Assembly: GCA_046349935.1 (NCBI GenBank)
Contig: JAXMBK010000007.1
Coordinates: forward strand, 1 to 64,000
Direction of reading: 5' to 3'
Length of the DNA: 64,000 nucleotides
From: CAIXSC01 sp046349935
GTDB lineage: Bacteria; Planctomycetota; Planctomycetia; Pirellulales; Pirellulaceae
This document shows positions 17,238 to 26,120 of this stretch, piece after piece. Each line of letters starts with the position of its first letter. Positions within the stretch are counted from its first letter, which is position 1. The notes beneath the pieces are model-generated. The model made no database searches and was not told where the DNA came from. It saw nothing but the letters and a program-made list of their open reading frames with translations. Position numbers and translations under genes: made by a program.

Positions 17238-20200
17238 ATGCCTAATGCTTTGCACTTGCCGCGGCTCGCGGCGGTTCGCTTCGTCGCTCACGCTGCACTA
17301 TGGCTCGGTTTCGCTGCATCTACCGCCATCACGGCGACGTCGAGGGCGGCTGATCAGCCGCCCCCAAAGCCGCTCAAGGCGCTGCTGATCTGCGGCGGCT
17401 GCTGTCACGATTACGACGCACAAAAGCAACTCATCGCCCAAGGACTGCAAGAACGTGCGCACGTCGAAGTCACGGTGATCCACCAAGGCGGCAGCGCGAC
17501 CAACAGCCGCATTCCGTTCTACGAAAACCCCAACTGGGCCGATGGCTACGACGTCGTGCTGCACGACGAGTGCTTCGCCGACGTCAAGGACACGGCTTGG
17601 ACCGACCGCGTGCTCAAGCCGCACCGCGGCGGCAAGCCGGCCGTCGTCGTCCATTGCGCCATGCATTGCTACCGCGATGGAACCGACGAGTGGTTCAAGT
17701 TCCTCGGCGTGACGTCGCGCACTCACGGACAACACTATCCACACGAAGTGCTCAACGTCGACGGTTTGCATCCGATCATGAAGACGTTCGGACCGGCCTG
17801 GTTCAATCCGGCGGGCGAACTGTACTGGATCGAAAAGCTGTGGCCCACCGCCAAGCCGCTCGCCGTCGCCAAGAACCGCGAAAACGGCAAGTCCGAAACG
17901 TGCGTCTGGACGAACCAATACGGCGACGCCCGCGTCTTCGGCACCACGCTGGGTCATCACAACGAGACGGTCTCCAGCGGTCCGTTCCTCGACTTGCTGA
18001 CCCGCGGCACGCTGTGGGCCTGCGGAAAACTCGACGACGCCTACCTGAAACCAGTGCAGGCCCGCCGCGTCCCGATTAATTTGGCGAAGGGACAGGCGGC
18101 GCAGGCGACCTCCGAGGAAACGGGCAAGAACAACTTCGCCAAGAACGCCGTCGACGGCAACCCGGCCACGCGCTGGTGCGCCGCGGGCGGCGGCGTCCCC
18201 GAAGCGCTCACGGTCGATCTGGGCAAGTCGCAGACGCTGACCGGCTGCCGTATTGACTGGGAGGGACGCGACGCCGCCTACCAGTATCGCGTCGAAGGCT
18301 CCGACGACGGACGGTCGTGGCAACTGCTGGTCGACGGTTCGAAGAACGAAACGCCCGGCCCGAGCCAACGCGAATTCCAGGCCGATGCACGCTACCTGCG
18401 CGTCACCTACCTTGGATGCAACCGCAACCTGTGGGGCAGCATCTGGGAACTGCAAGTCTTCGGCGAAGGGACGACGATCGAACAAGCGGTCGACTCCCGA
18501 CGCGAGAAGGAAGTCGAACTGATGCCCGAGGTGAAGACGCCCGAGGGATTCCAGGCGACGCTGTTCGCCGCGCCCCCCGCGGTGACGTACCCCGTGTTCG
18601 TCGCCGCCGCGCCAGACGGCACAGTGTTCGTCTCGAGCGACGGCAACGGATCGCTGGGCCGCGACCCGCGGCGCGGACGCGTACTGCGCTTGAAAGATCA
18701 CGACGGCGACGGCCGGGCGGACGAAGTAAAGATGTTCGTCCCCGACGTCGATTCGCCGCGCGGCCTCGTCTGGGATCACGATCGCATCTACCTGCTCCAT
18801 CCCCCCCACCTCAGCGCCTTCATCGACCACGACGGCGACGGCGTATCTGACGAACAACAAATCTTGGTGAAGAACGTCGCGTTCGACCTCAAAGCGCGTC
18901 CCGCCGATCACACCAGCAACGGCGTGACGCTCGGCATCGACGGCTGGCTCTACCTGGCCATCGGCGACTTCGGATTCATGGAAGCCGAAGGAACCGACGG
19001 TCAGAAAGTCCAATTGCGCGGCGGCGGCGTCGTCCGCGTGCGTCCCGACGGAACGGGGCTCGAAGTCTACTCGCGCGGCACGCGCAACATCCTCGAAGTG
19101 GCCGTCGATCCGCGGCTCAACGGGTTCGCACGCGACAATACGAACGACGGCGGCGGGTGGGACATCCGGCTGCATCATTTCACCGGCATGGAACAGCACG
19201 GCTATCCGTCGTTGTTCCGCAACTTTCCCGAGGATGCGCGCACGCCGCTGGACATCTACGGCGGCGGCTCGGGCTGCGGCGGACTCTATCTGTCCGAACC
19301 CGGCTTCCCTGAAGGCTACGGCGACGCGCTCTACACGGCCGACTGGGGACGCCAGTGGGTCTACCGACATCGCCTCGCTCCGCACGGCGCCTCCATGAAA
19401 GCGGACCAGTCAGAGTTCGTCAGCGTCACGCGCGTGACCGACCTCGACGTGGACGCCTCGAGCCGCCTGTATGTGGCCAGTTGGAAAGGGGCGACGTTCA
19501 ATTACGCGGGCGAAGACGTCGGTTATTTGGTCGAGGTGCGGCCGGCGGGCTATACCGCACCGCCGCTCGTCGACGTCGACAAGGCGACCGCCGCCCAGTT
19601 GGTGCAGGAATTGTCGAGTCCCAGCCACCGACGCAGGCTCCACGCGCAACGCGCACTCGTGCGTCGCAAGTTGGCAGCCGAGGTTGCCGGCGAGTTGTTG
19701 CAATTGACGCTCGACCGACGACAGCCGACTCCGCACCGCATCGCCGCCCTCATGACCTTGCGGCTTGCGTCGCTCAAGCTGCCGCTCGCCGGGATCGCCG
19801 TCGACGATGAAATGCGCGAGTATCAACTGCGGGCGCTCAGCGACGGACCGGAGCCAGCGCGCGACGTCCCCCTGGAATTGCTCGTCGAATCGACGCGCGC
19901 TGCCTCGCCGCGCGTGCGGCGGCAAGCGGCCGAGTCGATTGCGCGACTCAACAGTCGAGCGGCCGCGGCGAGCGTCTTGCCGTTGTTGGTGGACAGCGAC
20001 CCCATCGTCGCCCACTCGGCGCTTTACGCACTCCTCGAGCTGCAGGCCGACGAAGTGTATCTGGCTACCTTGGAAAGCACCGATGAACCGGCTGCGGTGA
20101 AGTTGGCGACCCTGCGCGTGCTCGGTCAAATCCACCAGCCGCGCGTCGTCGACGCGCTGATTGCGCGCTTGGCGACCGAACCCGATGCGGCCCTGAGGAA

Positions 20201-21536
20201 GGCGACGATCGCCGCTTTGTGCCGCTTGTCGCAGATCGAGGGAACGTGGAAGGGGGATAGTTGGGGGACGCGCCCCGATACGACCGGCCCGTATTACCAA
20301 CCCGAATCGTGGGACGCGACCGAGCGGATCGTCGCCGCACTGCGGGGGACGCTGGAGAAGGCCGACGGCGACGAGGCGTCGCATTTGGTGCGCGAAGTTT
20401 CTCGACACCGAGTGCCGCTGAAGCAGCTCGCGTCCCTCCTCGTCGCACTCGCGAAGAAACAACCCGACGTCGTTCCGGCGCTGGTCGAACAGATCGCTCG
20501 GGAGGGCCAAACGCCGCCCGATGCGGCGTCGCTGCTTGCGCCCATCGCCGCCGCGCCGGAAAGTGCAGCCGGCTTGCGGTCGCAGGCGGTCGTCGGCCTG
20601 GCGCGGCTGAACAGCCCGAACATCTTGGCCGCGACCCTCAAGGCGCTCGACGTCCTCTACGCTCAGGGGAAACCCGCGCCCGAGTATCCCGTCGCGCTCC
20701 AAGCAGTGCTGTCGGGCCCGCATTTGTTCCAACACGTCGAACGATTACGTGACTGGTCGCAAGGGGACGACGCGACGCTTGCCCTGTGGGCTGACGCGGC
20801 GCTCGTCGGCGTCGTCCTGGGAACCGCGAGCACGCCCGAAGCGCGGCTCGCGGCTCAGCAGGCGCTCGAAGCCGGCAACGACCAACCTGCGCGCCGCAAG
20901 CGGCTCATCGAAGCCGTGCGCGTGTCGCAGCAGAAAGGTTTCAAAGCACAGGTGCTCGAGGGACTGCAGGACAAAGATCCGACGGTCGTCGCCGCCGCTC
21001 GCCAAACGGCCGATGAATTGAAGCTGCTGGTCCGCTCGAACGTGAAGCCTGCAGGTCCCAAATTGGCGGACATCCCCGTTGCGGACGCGATCGCTCAAGC
21101 GACCAACGCCCAGGGCGATCCGGCGCTGGGCGAAGAACTGTTCGGGCGACTTGGTTGTGCAAAGTGCCACACGATCAGTCCGGCCGAGCCGCCGCGCGGC
21201 CCGTACTTGGGGACGATCGCGAACACGTACAAGCGGCGCGAATTGGCCGAGTCGATCTTGGTTCCCAGCAAGTCGCTGGCCCAAGGCTTCGTCACGCAGG
21301 TCTTCGCGCTCGAAGACGGCCGCACGGTGACCGGATTCGTGGTACAAGAAGGAGCCGAGCGGGTGTTGATTCGCACCGCCGACGCCAAGGAAATCGCGAT
21401 CCCAGTCGACTCGATCGAAGAGCGAGTCAAACAAACCATTTCGATGATGCCCGAGGGGCTCGTTCGTGAACTAACCATCCCTGAACTCGCGTCGCTGCTC
21501 GATTACCTCGAAGCCCTCCCGAAGCGGAAAAACTGA
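17238..21536 (+). CDS. ThuA - discoidin - PVC dehydrogenase - HEAT - cytochrome c fusion
   Basis: This exported protein of 1432 residues begins with a signal peptide (AALWLGFAASTAITA...SRAA). Its domain order is: a ThuA-like glutamine amidotransferase-fold domain (LLICGGCCHDYDAQKQ, VVVHCAMHCYRDG); an F5/8 discoidin-like domain (NAVDGNPATRWCA); a glucose/sorbosone dehydrogenase-like propeller of the PVC type (PEGFQATLFAAPP, RVLRLKDHDGDGRADE); a HEAT-repeat stretch; and a PVC-type haem domain with CAKCH near residue 1307. Bound sugar oxidation with electrons passed to the haem is inferred. The ATG at 17238 was chosen because the signal peptide follows; an in-frame start at 17133 would run through the dispersed palindrome. 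The next gene starts 2 bases after the stop. Confidence 0.9.
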   Translation: MPNALHLPRLAAVRFVAHAALWLGFAASTAITATSRAADQPPPKPLKALLICGGCCHDYDAQKQLIAQGLQERAHVEVTVIHQGGSATNSRIPFYENPNWADGYDVVLHDECFADVKDTAWTDRVLKPHRGGKPAVVVHCAMHCYRDGTDEWFKFLGVTSRTHGQHYPHEVLNVDGLHPIMKTFGPAWFNPAGELYWIEKLWPTAKPLAVAKNRENGKSETCVWTNQYGDARVFGTTLGHHNETVSSGPFLDLLTRGTLWACGKLDDAYLKPVQARRVPINLAKGQAAQATSEETGKNNFAKNAVDGNPATRWCAAGGGVPEALTVDLGKSQTLTGCRIDWEGRDAAYQYRVEGSDDGRSWQLLVDGSKNETPGPSQREFQADARYLRVTYLGCNRNLWGSIWELQVFGEGTTIEQAVDSRREKEVELMPEVKTPEGFQATLFAAPPAVTYPVFVAAAPDGTVFVSSDGNGSLGRDPRRGRVLRLKDHDGDGRADEVKMFVPDVDSPRGLVWDHDRIYLLHPPHLSAFIDHDGDGVSDEQQILVKNVAFDLKARPADHTSNGVTLGIDGWLYLAIGDFGFMEAEGTDGQKVQLRGGGVVRVRPDGTGLEVYSRGTRNILEVAVDPRLNGFARDNTNDGGGWDIRLHHFTGMEQHGYPSLFRNFPEDARTPLDIYGGGSGCGGLYLSEPGFPEGYGDALYTADWGRQWVYRHRLAPHGASMKADQSEFVSVTRVTDLDVDASSRLYVASWKGATFNYAGEDVGYLVEVRPAGYTAPPLVDVDKATAAQLVQELSSPSHRRRLHAQRALVRRKLAAEVAGELLQLTLDRRQPTPHRIAALMTLRLASLKLPLAGIAVDDEMREYQLRALSDGPEPARDVPLELLVESTRAASPRVRRQAAESIARLNSRAAAASVLPLLVDSDPIVAHSALYALLELQADEVYLATLESTDEPAAVKLATLRVLGQIHQPRVVDALIARLATEPDAALRKATIAALCRLSQIEGTWKGDSWGTRPDTTGPYYQPESWDATERIVAALRGTLEKADGDEASHLVREVSRHRVPLKQLASLLVALAKKQPDVVPALVEQIAREGQTPPDAASLLAPIAAAPESAAGLRSQAVVGLARLNSPNILAATLKALDVLYAQGKPAPEYPVALQAVLSGPHLFQHVERLRDWSQGDDATLALWADAALVGVVLGTASTPEARLAAQQALEAGNDQPARRKRLIEAVRVSQQKGFKAQVLEGLQDKDPTVVAAARQTADELKLLVRSNVKPAGPKLADIPVADAIAQATNAQGDPALGEELFGRLGCAKCHTISPAEPPRGPYLGTIANTYKRRELAESILVPSKSLAQGFVTQVFALEDGRTVTGFVVQEGAERVLIRTADAKEIAIPVDSIEERVKQTISMMPEGLVRELTIPELASLLDYLEALPKRKN

Positions 21537-21538
21537 CC

Positions 21539-24500
21539 ATGAAGTTGTTCGTACTGCGTCTGGCCTGTTTCGCGATTTTGGCCTGCGGCGTCGCGCGCGT
21601 CGATGCGCAAGAGACCGCGGCGTTTCCCCAACCGTTCAACACGCAGGACGCCAAAGACGTCCTCGCTTCGCCCGAGGAACTGGTCTCGAAAATGACCGTC
21701 CCTGAAGGCTTTCGAGTGAGCTTGTTCGCGGCCGAACCGCAGGTGCAGCAGCCGGTCGCCATCACCACCGACAGTCGCGGTCGACTGTGGGTCGGCGAGA
21801 TGTATACGTACGCCGAAAGCAAAGTGAATTTCGACACGACGCTGCGCGATCGCATCGTGATCCTCGAAGACACCGACCACGACGGCAAGTGCGACAAGCG
21901 GACCGTCTTCTGGGACGGCGGCGTACGCTTGTCGGGCGTGGCCGTCGGCTTCGGCGGCGTCTGGGCGCTGTGCGCTCCTTACCTCTACTTCATTCCCGAC
22001 GCCGATGGCGACGACGTCCCGGACGGCCCCCCCGTCGTGAAGCTCGACGGCTGGAACGATAGCGCGGTCCGCCACAATATCGTCAACGGCCTGACGCTCG
22101 GCCCCGACGGTTGGTTCTATGGCCGGCACGGAATCCTCGCCACCTCGCCCGTCGGCAAACCGGGGACGCCCGATAGCCGCCGAGTGAAAATGAACGTCGG
22201 CATCTGGCGTTATCATCCGGTGACCGAAGCGTTCGAGGTGGTGTGCGAAGGGACGACGAATCCGTGGGGATTCGACTTCGACGATCACGGCGAGATGTTC
22301 TTCATCAACACGGTGATCGGCCACTTCTGGCACATCATCCCCGGCGCCTACTACCGGCGCATGTACGGCGAACACCTCAATCCGCGTCTGTACGGCGTCA
22401 TCGAACAGCACGCCGACCACTTCCACTGGGACACGGTCGAGGCGTGGTCGGACATTCGCAAGGGGGTGACCGAGTCGACGAAGAAGGCGGGCGGCGGGCA
22501 CGCCCACGTCGGCATGATGTTCTATTTGGGAGACAATTGGCCCGAGTCGTATCGGGGCAATATGTTTACGCTCAACCTGCACGGCCTGCGCATCAATCGC
22601 GACTTGGTGAAGCGCGAGGGCTCTGGCTTCGTCGCTCAACACGGCGAGGATTTTCTCTTTGCCAATAACCCGTGGTTCCGCGGAATCGATTTGATCTACG
22701 GCGACGACGGCGGCGTGTACATCGCCGACTGGTCCGACGTGGGCGAATGCCATGAGAACGACGGCGTCCACCGCACATCGGGACGCATCTACAAAGTGAC
22801 TTACGGCCAGCCGCTCAAGCCGTCACTCGGGGACCTCGCGTTGCTCCCGCATGTCGCACTCGCCGACCTCGCGATGCACCGCAACGACTGGTACGTCCGG
22901 TTGGCTCGGCGCTTGCTGCAAGAACGCGCGGCCGCCAAAGCCGACCTTTCTACGGCTCACGCCCGGCTACGCGAGATCTTTCAGCACGAAACGGATGTGA
23001 CGCGGAAGCTCCGAGCGATTTGGGCGTTGCAAGTCAGCGGCGGATTGGACGACGCCGCACGCCGCGCGCTCCTTGAACACGCCGACGAACACGTGCGGGC
23101 CTGGGGCGTGCGCCTGCTGGGCGAAAGCGGCGAGTACTCCTTGGAAGACGTGCCGACGCTCGGGCGACTTGCGTCCAGCGACCCGTCGGCCCTGGTGCGA
23201 TTGCATGTTGCGTCTGCGCTGCGCCGCGTGCCGCTCGAAGCCCGCTTGGACCTCGGCCGGCGACTGGCCAGTCACGCGAAGGACGCGGACGACCACAATT
23301 TGCCGCTCATGATCTGGTTCGGCATTGAACCGGCGATCAGCGAGTACACGGCGAAGGCGGTCGAGCTGGCGGTGGAGTCGAAGATTCCGCTGGTGCGGCA
23401 GTACGTCGCGCGGCGGATTACCGAAGACATGGAAGCGCGTCCGCAGGCGCTCGAATCGCTGCTGCATAGGTCGCTCGCCGATCCTCAGGTCGCGCGCGAC
23501 GTGGCGCTGGGGATGGCCGACGGTCTGCGCGGGTGGCGGAAGGCGCCGCAGCCCAAGGCCTGGGCGGCGTTCCAAACCAAGTGGAGCGCCGGCGGCGACG
23601 AGAAGCTGGCGGGACAATTGCGGGAACTCGGCGCCGTCTTCGGCGACGGACGGGCGCTGGACCAATTGCGACGCATCGCGCTCGACGGCCAAGCCGACGG
23701 GGAAGCGCGTCGAGCGGCCTTGCGGGCCATCATTGAAGCGCGTCCCGCTGACCTCCACGCGCTCCTCACTCCGCTGCTGAACGATCGCGCGATGATCGGC
23801 GCCGCGGCGCGCGGGCTGGCTGTCGCCGGCGACGCCAACACGCCGCGCATCTTGGTCGACCGCTGGGGCAACTTATCGCCCGACGACCAGCGCGCGGTGC
23901 TCGAAACGCTCGTCGCACGACCGGCCTACGCCGCCGTACTGCTCGACGCCGTCGCCGCCGGTCGGCTCAAGCGACAAGACATCAGCGCCTGGCACGCACG
24001 CCAAATCCGCGCGTTCGGGGACGAGAAGCTGAATGAACGACTGCGCGAAGTGTGGGGGGAAGTGCGCGAATCCAATGCGGACCGACAGAAACAGTTGGAG
24101 CAGCTCAAGGGGACGCTCACGGACGAATGGCTGGCGAAGGGGGACGCGGTGCGAGGGCGCGCATTGTTTGAGAAATCGTGCGGCAACTGCCATGCGTTGT
24201 TCGGCAAGGGCGGGGCGATCGGCCCCGATTTGACCGGCGCGAACCGCGGCAACTTGCAGTATTTGTTGGAAAACATTCTCGATCCCAGCGCCAGCGTCGC
24301 AGCCGACTTCCGCACGTCGACGGTCGTGTTACACGACGGTCGAGTGGTGTCAGGGGTGGTGAGCCACCCCACGCCCCGCTCGCTGGCCGTGCAGACGGCC
24401 ACCGAGAAGGTGACTTTGCCAAAGGACGAGGTAGAGGAGATCAAGGCGACGACGCAATCGTTGATGCCCGACGGGCTGCTCAACACGCTCACGCCCGAAG

Positions 24501-24553
24501 ACACGCGCGACTTGTTCCGCTACCTCATGACCCGCCCCCCGGGCAGCTCGTAA
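21539..24553 (+). CDS. PVC-type membrane-bound dehydrogenase with HEAT repeats and cytochrome c
   Basis: This 1004-residue protein has a signal peptide (FVLRLACFAILACGVARVDAQ). A dehydrogenase-like propeller follows (VPEGFRVSLFAAEPQVQQPV, DHDGKCDKRTVF, NIVNGLTLGPDGWFYGRHG). HEAT-like helical repeats occupy about residues 430-830. The C-terminal haem domain has CGNCH near residue 880 and the family ending GRVVSGVVSHPT followed by TQSLMPDGLLNTL. It overlaps functionally with the gene just upstream but lacks ThuA and discoidin domains. The two are almost certainly co-transcribed. The substrate is unknown. Confidence 0.9.
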   Translation: MKLFVLRLACFAILACGVARVDAQETAAFPQPFNTQDAKDVLASPEELVSKMTVPEGFRVSLFAAEPQVQQPVAITTDSRGRLWVGEMYTYAESKVNFDTTLRDRIVILEDTDHDGKCDKRTVFWDGGVRLSGVAVGFGGVWALCAPYLYFIPDADGDDVPDGPPVVKLDGWNDSAVRHNIVNGLTLGPDGWFYGRHGILATSPVGKPGTPDSRRVKMNVGIWRYHPVTEAFEVVCEGTTNPWGFDFDDHGEMFFINTVIGHFWHIIPGAYYRRMYGEHLNPRLYGVIEQHADHFHWDTVEAWSDIRKGVTESTKKAGGGHAHVGMMFYLGDNWPESYRGNMFTLNLHGLRINRDLVKREGSGFVAQHGEDFLFANNPWFRGIDLIYGDDGGVYIADWSDVGECHENDGVHRTSGRIYKVTYGQPLKPSLGDLALLPHVALADLAMHRNDWYVRLARRLLQERAAAKADLSTAHARLREIFQHETDVTRKLRAIWALQVSGGLDDAARRALLEHADEHVRAWGVRLLGESGEYSLEDVPTLGRLASSDPSALVRLHVASALRRVPLEARLDLGRRLASHAKDADDHNLPLMIWFGIEPAISEYTAKAVELAVESKIPLVRQYVARRITEDMEARPQALESLLHRSLADPQVARDVALGMADGLRGWRKAPQPKAWAAFQTKWSAGGDEKLAGQLRELGAVFGDGRALDQLRRIALDGQADGEARRAALRAIIEARPADLHALLTPLLNDRAMIGAAARGLAVAGDANTPRILVDRWGNLSPDDQRAVLETLVARPAYAAVLLDAVAAGRLKRQDISAWHARQIRAFGDEKLNERLREVWGEVRESNADRQKQLEQLKGTLTDEWLAKGDAVRGRALFEKSCGNCHALFGKGGAIGPDLTGANRGNLQYLLENILDPSASVAADFRTSTVVLHDGRVVSGVVSHPTPRSLAVQTATEKVTLPKDEVEEIKATTQSLMPDGLLNTLTPEDTRDLFRYLMTRPPGSS

Positions 24554-24656
24554 GCCGCCGAGTTCTTCCGCCACGGAGCTCGCGGAGTTTTTGCCACCGA
24601 GGTCACGGAGATCTCAGAGAAGGAAAGAAAGACTGGAAACGGACGTCAAGAACATC

Positions 24657-24684
24657 GTCGGCGCCGTCCGACAGCCGTTTTTTT
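24657..24684 (+). terminator. Possible terminator after the dehydrogenase operon
   Basis: A short GC stem, GTCGG/CCGAC (24657-24672), is followed after five bases by a run of seven T (24678-24684). The stem is weak. The rest of the 24554-24719 gap carries CACGGAG-type degenerate spacer sequence. Confidence 0.4.
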
Positions 24685-24719
24685 ATTCCTTCCCCCGGGC
24701 AACGACAGTGACGGGCAAC

Positions 24720-25778
24720 TCAGCGACTTAAGCGGCGCAAGTTCTTGCGGATGATGATCGGCACTCGCTTCAAGATGGGCGAGTCGCCGAAATGTTGGGC
24801 AAATCCCTCGACTGCCGCCGGTAGTTGACTGGCGATCCGCTCCAGCAGCAACGCGAATTGCGATAGCACCGTGTTGGCTCGAAAACCCAATTCGGCGGCC
24901 AATTTCTCAAGTTGCGTTTTTTTGACCAAGTCGGGGTCCCAAGCGCCTCCGAGATTCATCGCCAGCTCGCGTGAGAGCGTCTTGTCGTTTCGGGTACAGA
25001 CAAGATCGTAGAACGGTGCGAGTCGCGGGACGCGTTGGTCGTCGTAAAGCAGCGACAGGTTCTTTCCGTGTGCATCCGAGTTGCCAACGACGAGATTGAA
25101 AAGCGCCCACTGCAGCAGCCTTTGGAGGTCGGTCAGGGGAAAGGCCGTGATGCGACGAATCACTGCTGCGCATTGACTTAAGCTGGGGCCGCCTTGCGTA
25201 CGCTCGCATCGACGGCGAGCAAACCAATGTCGCGCGCCAACCACGTCACAAACGCTTCGTTTTCAGGCAGATGCGAATCGTGGCGTGACGCAAACTTGAG
25301 GATGTGCGTACTGGGCGCCGGCCAGCGAGAGTCGCACTTGATTGCGTCCTGTAACCTCCGAGAAGGCTGTGGGAGCTCCCATCGCCCACCGCTCCAACTG
25401 CTCGTCCGACACTCGCTCGTATCCGGACGCGGAGCGATCGTCGGCAGCGGGGAGCAAAGCAGGAGTAATGGTCAGCGCCCCTGCGCAATCACCGCCGATC
25501 GCCTGAAGCAATTGAAAGTCGTGGTCGGTACAGATCTGCAGGGCGCGGCAAATCTGTTCGCGAACCAACCCTTCCGGCAAGAGGTTCGCAAAGAAGCCGT
25601 GCCCCGCGGCTTCCGTGAAGGCGCCGTCGAGCGGCAGCGAGAGCGAAATCGGGAAAGCGCTCGGCGATCCGCTCCACGACTCTGCGTACTGAAACCGCAT
25701 TCGGCCCGATTCCAACGGCGTCAGCGAACCGACGAGCGTCGTCCGATAGTGGACGAATAGCGTCGTTTTGCGCATCAC
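24720..25778 (-). pseudogene. hipA: Broken HipA-type kinase toxin
   Basis: The reading frame from 25778 gives the HipA N-terminal part: RTTLVGSLTPLESGRMRFQY, GHGFFANLLPEGLVR, IGGDCAGALTI and VRLSLAGAQ. After this the frame shifts: STHILKFASRHDSHLPENEA continues in another frame and soon ends at a stop. The C-terminal catalytic part, with FNLVVGNSDAHGKNLSLLYD and LAPFYDLVCT, appears in yet another frame from about 25180 to 24720. Pieces expected between these blocks are missing, so at least two deletions or frameshifts have occurred. The start overlaps the hipB stop, as in an intact hipBA operon. A functional product is unlikely. Confidence 0.85.
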
Positions 25779-26002
25779 GCCTCACCTCGCGGACGCACTT
25801 CCAGTTCCAGGCCAAACAATTGCAACACTTCGAGTACCAATCCAAGCTGCATGGTTGCCTTGCCCCGTTCCAACTCCGAGAGAAACCGGACGCCCACCCC
25901 CGCCATTCCGGCCGCGTCTCTCAGGGTCAACCCGGCCGCCTGGCGCCGCTGTCGCACGAGCTGCCCAAGGTCGCGAGCGTTCGTAATTTTCGTCATGTCC
26001 AT
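25775..26002 (-). CDS. hipB: HipB-type antitoxin (HTH repressor)
   Basis: This 75-residue XRE-family protein matches HipB antitoxins: ARDLGQLVRQRRQAAGLTLR, then AAGMAGVGVRFLSELERGKA and a C-terminal LFGLELEVRPR. Such proteins bind HipA and repress their own operon. The stop overlaps the start of the hipA pseudogene by four bases. I chose the ATG at 26002; the ATG at 25996 is equally possible. The reading frame is open further upstream, but that part shows no HipB homology and includes spacer sequence. The antitoxin looks intact although the toxin is broken. Confidence 0.8.
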   Translation of the reverse strand: MDMTKITNARDLGQLVRQRRQAAGLTLRDAAGMAGVGVRFLSELERGKATMQLGLVLEVLQLFGLELEVRPRGEA

Positions 26003-26120
26003 CGCCCCGGATCCCGCTCGGGACACTCTTCCTGAGTGTCGGACGCGAAGCACGAAGAGTCTTCCGGCCAAGAAGTTACGGAGATCCCGGAAAAAGAATG
26101 GGGCCGAAAACCATTCCGAC

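Noticed and set aside
17298..19385. 695-residue minus-strand frame opposite the ThuA fusion
   Set aside because: No domain is visible and the plus strand carries well-conserved motifs throughout.
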